NCBI GenBank assembly: GCA_023433445.1
Contig: JAEZCS010000239.1
Span: 1 to 10,608, forward strand
Source of the DNA: Pseudomonadota bacterium
GTDB lineage: Bacteria; Pseudomonadota; Alphaproteobacteria; Sphingomonadales; Sphingomonadaceae
DNA: 10,608 nt
Direction of reading: 5' to 3'
The notes under the pieces were generated by a model that did no database searches, had not been told where the DNA came from, and worked only from the letters and a program-made list of their open reading frames with translations. Made by a program: the position numbers and the translations under genes. How positions within the stretch are numbered: position 1 is the stretch's first letter; every line of letters starts with the position of its first letter. Of this stretch, positions 6,994-10,608 are shown one piece after another.

Positions 6994-7739
6994 ACGGCTG
7001 GGTGGCGGTTGCGGGCCTCGGCCCAGGCGATGAGGCTCTGCTGACGCCGGAGGTGACTGAAGCACTGGCGGAAGCGACTGATCTTGTCGGCTATGCGCCC
7101 TATGTCGCGCGGGTCGCTCATCGGGCGGATCTGGTGCGCCATGCATCGGACAACCGGGTGGAGCTGGACCGAGCGGCGCATGCGCTGGAAATGGCGGCAG
7201 CGGGGCGGCGCGTGGTGGTGGCGTCTTCCGGCGATCCGGGCGTGTTCGCTATGGCGTCCGCCTTGTTCGAGGCGCTGGAGGCCGGACCAGACGCATGGCG
7301 CGGGATCGACATCCGCGTCCTGCCCGGCATCACCGCGATGCTGGCCGCATCCGCGCGGGCGGGCGCGCCGCTCGGCCATGATTTTTGCGCGATCAATCTA
7401 TCCGACAATCTGAAACCATGGGCGCTCATAGAAAGACGCCTTCGCCTCGCCGCGCAGGCCGATTTCGCGATGGCATTCTACAATCCCCGGTCTAAAGCGC
7501 GGCCGGAAGGCTTTGCCCGCGCGCTCGAAATATTGCGGGAGGAGTGTGGCGGTGATCGACTGATACTCTTTGCTCGCGCCGTGACCACGCCGGAGGAGCA
7601 CATGCGCGTCGTCACGCTGAGCGAGGCGACCGCTGATATGGCGGACATGCGCACGATGGTGATCGTCGGGTCCAGCCGCACGCGCCTGATCGACGGGGCA
7701 TCCCGCCCAATCCTTTATACGCCGCGATGGGCCGCATGA
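6990..7739 (+). CDS. cobJ: Precorrin-3B C17-methyltransferase CobJ
   Basis: CobJ methylates C17 of precorrin-3B and drives the contraction of the tetrapyrrole ring, giving precorrin-4. The 249-residue protein shows AVAGLGPGDEALLTPE (residues 6-21), DLVGYAPYV (31-39), VASSGDPGVFAMA (77-89), VLPGITAMLAA (110-120), CAINLSDNLKPW (133-144) and AFYNPRSKARPEGF (162-175). The SGDPGVFAMA and LSDNL...FYNPRS blocks are the usual marks of C17 methyltransferases. It lacks the extra CobG-like or C-terminal fusion domains seen in some bacteria. The start overlaps the cobI stop (ATGA). The last 25 bp overlap the 3' end of cobK, which comes from the other strand. Confidence 0.96.
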   Translation: MNGWVAVAGLGPGDEALLTPEVTEALAEATDLVGYAPYVARVAHRADLVRHASDNRVELDRAAHALEMAAAGRRVVVASSGDPGVFAMASALFEALEAGPDAWRGIDIRVLPGITAMLAASARAGAPLGHDFCAINLSDNLKPWALIERRLRLAAQADFAMAFYNPRSKARPEGFARALEILREECGGDRLILFARAVTTPEEHMRVVTLSEATADMADMRTMVIVGSSRTRLIDGASRPILYTPRWAA

Positions 7740-8464
7740 TCGATCCACGCCAGCACGTCGCCGATGTCATGCACGGTGCGCGCCTTTGGCATCGCAGGCC
7801 GGTCGATCATGATGACGGGCAGGCCCAGCGCTCGCGCCGCGTCGATCTTGGCCCGCGCCCCCTCCCCTCCGGCATTCTTGGCGACGACCAGCTCAATTCC
7901 GTGATCCCGCATCAGGGCACGATCGCCCGCCAGCGTAAAGGGGCCGCGATCCAAAAGCAGGTGGTGGCGCGGCAACGCAGGCGGTACATCGGGCGCATCG
8001 ACGAAGCGCAGCAGATAATGATGCTGCGGCTGCGCGGCGAAAGCTTCGACATGCATCCGACCCAAAGCGAGCATGACGCGTCGGGCCCGGCCATCAAGCG
8101 CACGGACGGCGCTGGCGATATCGGGGACGCACGTCCAGCGGTCGCCCTCCACCGCCCGCCAGGCCGGACGGGTGAGCATCAAATGTCCAACCCCCACTTG
8201 GCGCGCGGCGGAGGAGGCATTGGCGCTGATCGTCGCAGCGAAGGGATGGGTAGCATCGACAAGGTGGGTGAAAGATCCCGCCGTAAGGAACGCCGCCAAC
8301 CCGTCAGCGCCCCCAAAGCCGCCGACCCGCACCGGCACCGGTTGGGCACGCGGACTGCCGGTGCGCCCCGCATAGCTCAGCATCGCCCGGTCGCCCCTTT
8401 CGGCCAGGGCCCTCGCAAGTGCGCTCGCCTCAGTCGTGCCGCCAAGGATCAGGATGTTGCGCAT
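7715..8464 (-). CDS. cobK: Precorrin-6A reductase CobK
   Basis: CobK reduces precorrin-6A to the dihydro form with NADPH, between the CobM/CobF methylations and CobL. The 249-residue protein starts ILILGGTTEASALA (residues 4-17). It then shows DATHPFAATIS (70-80), LALGRMHVEAF (132-142), LLDRGPF (170-176), VVAKNAGGEGARAKIDAARA (193-212) and PVIMIDRP (216-223), all characteristic of CobK/CbiJ. The start at 8464 gives the proper family N-terminus; the frame is open further upstream but only inside cobL. AGGGAG lies 11-12 nt before the ATG. It is the only cob gene here on the minus strand: tail-to-tail overlap with cobJ (25 bp), and its ATG shares a CATG with the cobL ATG. It therefore needs a promoter inside cobL; none is evident, and I see no riboswitch serving it. 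Confidence 0.95.
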   Translation of the reverse strand: MRNILILGGTTEASALARALAERGDRAMLSYAGRTGSPRAQPVPVRVGGFGGADGLAAFLTAGSFTHLVDATHPFAATISANASSAARQVGVGHLMLTRPAWRAVEGDRWTCVPDIASAVRALDGRARRVMLALGRMHVEAFAAQPQHHYLLRFVDAPDVPPALPRHHLLLDRGPFTLAGDRALMRDHGIELVVAKNAGGEGARAKIDAARALGLPVIMIDRPAMPKARTVHDIGDVLAWIDHAAHRGV

Positions 8465-9665
8465 GGCGGCTGAAGCTCCCTGGCTGACGATCATCGGCAT
8501 TGGTGAAGACGGGGCGCAGGGCTTGTCGGACACCGCGCGCGCGGCGCTGGAACAGGCGCACGTCATCATGGGCGCACAGCGCCAGCTAGCGCTGCTGCCA
8601 CCCCTTAATGCGGAACAACTGGGCTGGCCAGTGCCGTTCGAGCATGGGATCGAGGCGCTGCTTGCCCGGCGCGGGGAACCAACGGTGATGCTGGCGTCGG
8701 GCGACCCCTTCTGGTTCGGTGCGGGCGCGAGCGTCACTCGACATCTGTCTCCCAACGAGTGGGTTTCGCATCCGGCGCCGTCGACTTTCTCGCTGGCGGC
8801 TTCGCGGCTGGGCTGGGCATTGCAGGATGTGAGCTGCCATGGCCTTCATGCCGCGCCGCTTGAGCGGCTCAGGCCAATGCTGGCGCCGGGGAGGCGGGTG
8901 CTGGTCCTCCTGCGAGACGGGGCAGCGGTGCAGTCGCTCGCCGCCTACTTGGCGGGGGCGGGCTTCGGACCATCGACGCTGCACATCATGGAAGCGCTCG
9001 GCGGGCCGCGCGAGCGCATCCGACATGCCACGGCCGACGCACTGGCCTTCAACGACATCACCCATCCCGTGGCGGTGGGAGTGGACGTGTCGGGCGACGG
9101 CGAGGTGATGCCCTGCGCGAGCGGGCTTGCCGACAGCTGGTTCGCGCATGACGGACAGATCAGCAAACGTCCCGCCCGTGCGCTGACGCTTTCCGCGCTC
9201 GCTCCGCGCCCTGGTGAGACATTGTGGGATATAGGGGCGGGATCGGGATCAATTGCGGTCGAGTGGCTGCTGAGCCATGCCACCACGCAGGCGCTGGCGT
9301 TTGAGGCCGATCCGGTCCGCGCCGAGCGGGCAACGGCAAACGCGCGGCGGCTAGGCGTAGATCGGCTCCTGCTTGTCGAAGGACGCGCTCCGGCGGTACT
9401 GGCAGGACGGGTGCGGCCGGACGCGATCTTCATCGGCGGGGGGCTGAGCGATGCCTTGATGGAAGCGATCCTCGCCTTGCCGGGCGAGCGCACCAGACTG
9501 GTCGCCAATGCGGTCACGCTTGAATCGGAATCGCTGCTCGCGCGCTGGCATGAAAGGCTGGGCGGCGAGTTGCTGCGGATCGAGATGGCAAGCGCTGCGC
9601 CCATCGGCGCGCGACGCGGGTGGAAGGCCGCTTACCCACTGGTGCAGTGGAGCGTCATCCTATGA
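8463..9665 (+). CDS. cobL: Precorrin-6Y C5,15-methyltransferase (decarboxylating) CobL, CbiE-CbiT fusion
   Basis: CobL methylates C5 and C15 of precorrin-6B and removes the carboxyl group of the C12 acetate side chain, giving precorrin-8X for CobH. The 400-residue protein is the usual two-domain fusion. Residues about 6-205 form the CbiE-like tetrapyrrole methylase (WLTIIGIGEDG at 7-17, MLASGDPFWFG at 76-86, HPAPSTFSLAASRLGW at 103-118). Residues about 230-400 form the CbiT-like Rossmann methyltransferase (DIGAGSGSIAVEWL at 256-269, FEADPVRAERATANA at 280-294, DAIFIGGG at 320-327). The start at 8463 is preferred (AGGA at 8451-8454 and the family N-terminus MAAEAPWLTIIG); ATG 8454 and GTG 8436 are in-frame alternatives that would run further into cobK on the other strand. 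The stop overlaps cobE (ATGA). The nearest upstream plus-strand gene, cobJ, ends 723 nt earlier. Confidence 0.96.
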   Translation: MAAEAPWLTIIGIGEDGAQGLSDTARAALEQAHVIMGAQRQLALLPPLNAEQLGWPVPFEHGIEALLARRGEPTVMLASGDPFWFGAGASVTRHLSPNEWVSHPAPSTFSLAASRLGWALQDVSCHGLHAAPLERLRPMLAPGRRVLVLLRDGAAVQSLAAYLAGAGFGPSTLHIMEALGGPRERIRHATADALAFNDITHPVAVGVDVSGDGEVMPCASGLADSWFAHDGQISKRPARALTLSALAPRPGETLWDIGAGSGSIAVEWLLSHATTQALAFEADPVRAERATANARRLGVDRLLLVEGRAPAVLAGRVRPDAIFIGGGLSDALMEAILALPGERTRLVANAVTLESESLLARWHERLGGELLRIEMASAAPIGARRGWKAAYPLVQWSVIL

Positions 9666-10018
9666 TCGTGGCAGGCTTTGGCTGCCGCAGTGGCGCTGAC
9701 GACGAATCCTTGCAAGCAGCGCTCAGCGCGCACGGCAAAAGCGTCGCTGCTCTGGCGACGCTGACGCATAAGGAGCCACTGCTCGCCCCCCTCGCCCGCG
9801 CGCTGAACTTGCCGCTGATCCTGGTCGACGCGGCCGCGCTCGTGGGGGTGAGCACGCCAACCCGATCGGCCGCCAGCCTTGCCGCCTACAGCACTGGCAG
9901 CGTGGCCGAAGCCGTCGCCCTCATCGCCGCTGGCCCCGGCGCGCAGTTGGTCGCGTCCCGCCTCATTTCACCCGATGGCGAAGCCACCTGCGCGCTCGCC
10001 CGAGGAGTATCATCATGA
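9662..10018 (+). CDS. cobE: CobE (CbiG C-terminal-domain-like cobalamin biosynthesis protein)
   Basis: This 118-residue protein matches the small CobE family, homologous to the C-terminal domain of CbiG. It opens with VAGFGCRSGADDESLQAAL (residues 3-21; the GFGCR.G loop is the family mark), followed by LATLTHKEPLLAPLA (31-45, with the conserved K-E pair), LPLILVDAAAL (50-60), YSTGSVAEAVAL (76-87) and GEATCALA (106-113). CobE is needed for B12 production in the aerobic pathway, but its biochemical role is not firmly settled. In the anaerobic pathway CbiG opens the lactone on ring A; this short protein lacks the CbiG N-terminal part. The ATG at 9662 overlaps the cobL TGA, and the stop overlaps the cobM ATG, so it sits inside a coupled cobL-E-M unit. 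Confidence 0.9.
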   Translation: MIVAGFGCRSGADDESLQAALSAHGKSVAALATLTHKEPLLAPLARALNLPLILVDAAALVGVSTPTRSAASLAAYSTGSVAEAVALIAAGPGAQLVASRLISPDGEATCALARGVSS

Positions 10019-10608
10019 CCGTTCACTTCATCGGCGCAGGCCCCGGCGCGCCCGATCTCCTCACGCTGCGTGGCCGCGACCTTATCGCGGCGTCCCCCGT
10101 TTGCCTCTACGCGGGCTCGCTTGTGCCCCGCGCGCTGCTCGACCATTGCCCGGACGGCGCGCGCATCGTGAACAGCGCGCCGCTGACGCTCGACGAGATC
10201 ATCGCCCTTATCGCGGAGGCAGATGCCGCGGGCCAGGATGTCGCGCGCTTGCATTCGGGCGACCTTTCGGTCTGGTCGGCGATGGGCGAGCAGATCCGAC
10301 GTCTGAAAGCCCTGGGCATCGATTACACCGTCACGCCCGGTGTCCCTTCCTTCGCCGCCGCTGCCGCTGCGCTTGAGGCAGAACTGACCCTGCCAGGACT
10401 AGGCCAGTCACTGGTGCTCACCCGCACGCCAGGCCGGGCGAGCGCCATGCCGCCCGGCGAGACGCTTGCGGGCTTTGGCGCGACCGGAGCGACTCTGGCG
10501 ATCCATCTTTCCATCCACAATCTGGCGCGGGTGGTGGCGGACCTCGTGCCGCTCTATGGCGCGGACTGCCCGGCGGCGATCATATGGCGCGCAAGTTGGC
10601 CCGATCAA
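10015..10608 (+). CDS. cobM: Precorrin-4 C11-methyltransferase CobM, 5' part (3' end outside window)
   Basis: CobM methylates C11 of precorrin-4 to give precorrin-5. 198 residues are present before the window ends with the frame still open; the family is usually about 250-260 residues, so some 55-60 are missing. Visible blocks are VHFIGAGPGAPDLLTLRG (residues 3-20), LYAGSLVP (31-38, with YAGSLV diagnostic for C11 enzymes), ARLHSGDLSVWSAMGEQ (77-93), YTVTPGVPSF (104-113) and LTRTPGRASAMP (135-146). A ribosome binding site GAGGAG (10002-10007) lies 7 nt before the ATG at 10015, which also overlaps the cobE stop as ATGA. No stop or frameshift is seen in the visible part. It is the last of the methyltransferases in this window; cobF or cobA may follow but cannot be seen. 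Confidence 0.95.
   Translation, partial: MTVHFIGAGPGAPDLLTLRGRDLIAASPVCLYAGSLVPRALLDHCPDGARIVNSAPLTLDEIIALIAEADAAGQDVARLHSGDLSVWSAMGEQIRRLKALGIDYTVTPGVPSFAAAAAALEAELTLPGLGQSLVLTRTPGRASAMPPGETLAGFGATGATLAIHLSIHNLARVVADLVPLYGADCPAAIIWRASWPDQ

Noticed and set aside
7727..8473. A long plus-strand open frame (248 codons) fully antisense to cobK.
   Set aside because: The translation is rich in Arg, His and Gly, resembles no family and lies exactly opposite a well-supported cobK. Long antisense frames are common in GC-rich coding DNA.

Overview
The window is a GC-rich stretch of bacterial chromosome carrying a large part of an aerobic (oxygen-dependent) cobalamin (vitamin B12) biosynthesis cluster. 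Gene content (CobN-type chelatase, CobG, CobE, BluB), protein wording and tight gene packing suggest an alphaproteobacterium, most likely a sphingomonad (Sphingomonas, Sphingobium or Novosphingobium type). That placement is inferred from the sequence style, not from a database match.

Layout, left to right. (1) Positions 1-3138, plus strand: the C-terminal half of cobN (cobaltochelatase large subunit), then cobO (corrinoid adenosyltransferase) and bluB (dimethylbenzimidazole synthase), overlapping or 1 nt apart. (2) Positions 3148-4002, minus strand: an alpha/beta hydrolase resembling meta-cleavage-product C-C hydrolases. It is convergent with bluB and not a known B12 gene. (3) Positions 4003-4505: a gene-free control region with a clear cobalamin riboswitch (about 4145-4350, plus strand) and a roughly 155-nt leader before cobG. 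(4) Positions 4506-7739, plus strand: cobG-cobH-cobI-cobJ, each start overlapping the previous stop. (5) Positions 7715-8464, minus strand: cobK, overlapping cobJ tail-to-tail by 25 bp and meeting cobL head-to-head so that the two ATG codons share a CATG. (6) Positions 8463-10608, plus strand: cobL-cobE-cobM, again with ATGA overlaps. cobM runs off the right edge.

How the genes work together. CobI (C20), CobG (ring contraction chemistry with O2), CobJ (C17), CobM (C11), CobK (reduction of precorrin-6A), CobL (C5 and C15 methylation plus decarboxylation) and CobH (methyl migration) cover most of the path from precorrin-2 to hydrogenobyrinic acid. CobN then inserts cobalt with CobS and CobT, CobO adenosylates, and BluB makes the lower ligand. 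Not seen here: cobA, cobF, cobB, cobS/T, cobQ, cobC/D, cobP/U/V. They may lie outside the window. The riboswitch should let adenosylcobalamin repress cobG and the genes downstream of it.

I found no mobile element, CRISPR array, tRNA or rRNA. The pathway itself is well described. The less ordinary points are the inverted cobK with fused start codons, the intruding hydrolase, and the long riboswitch leader with no obvious expression platform.
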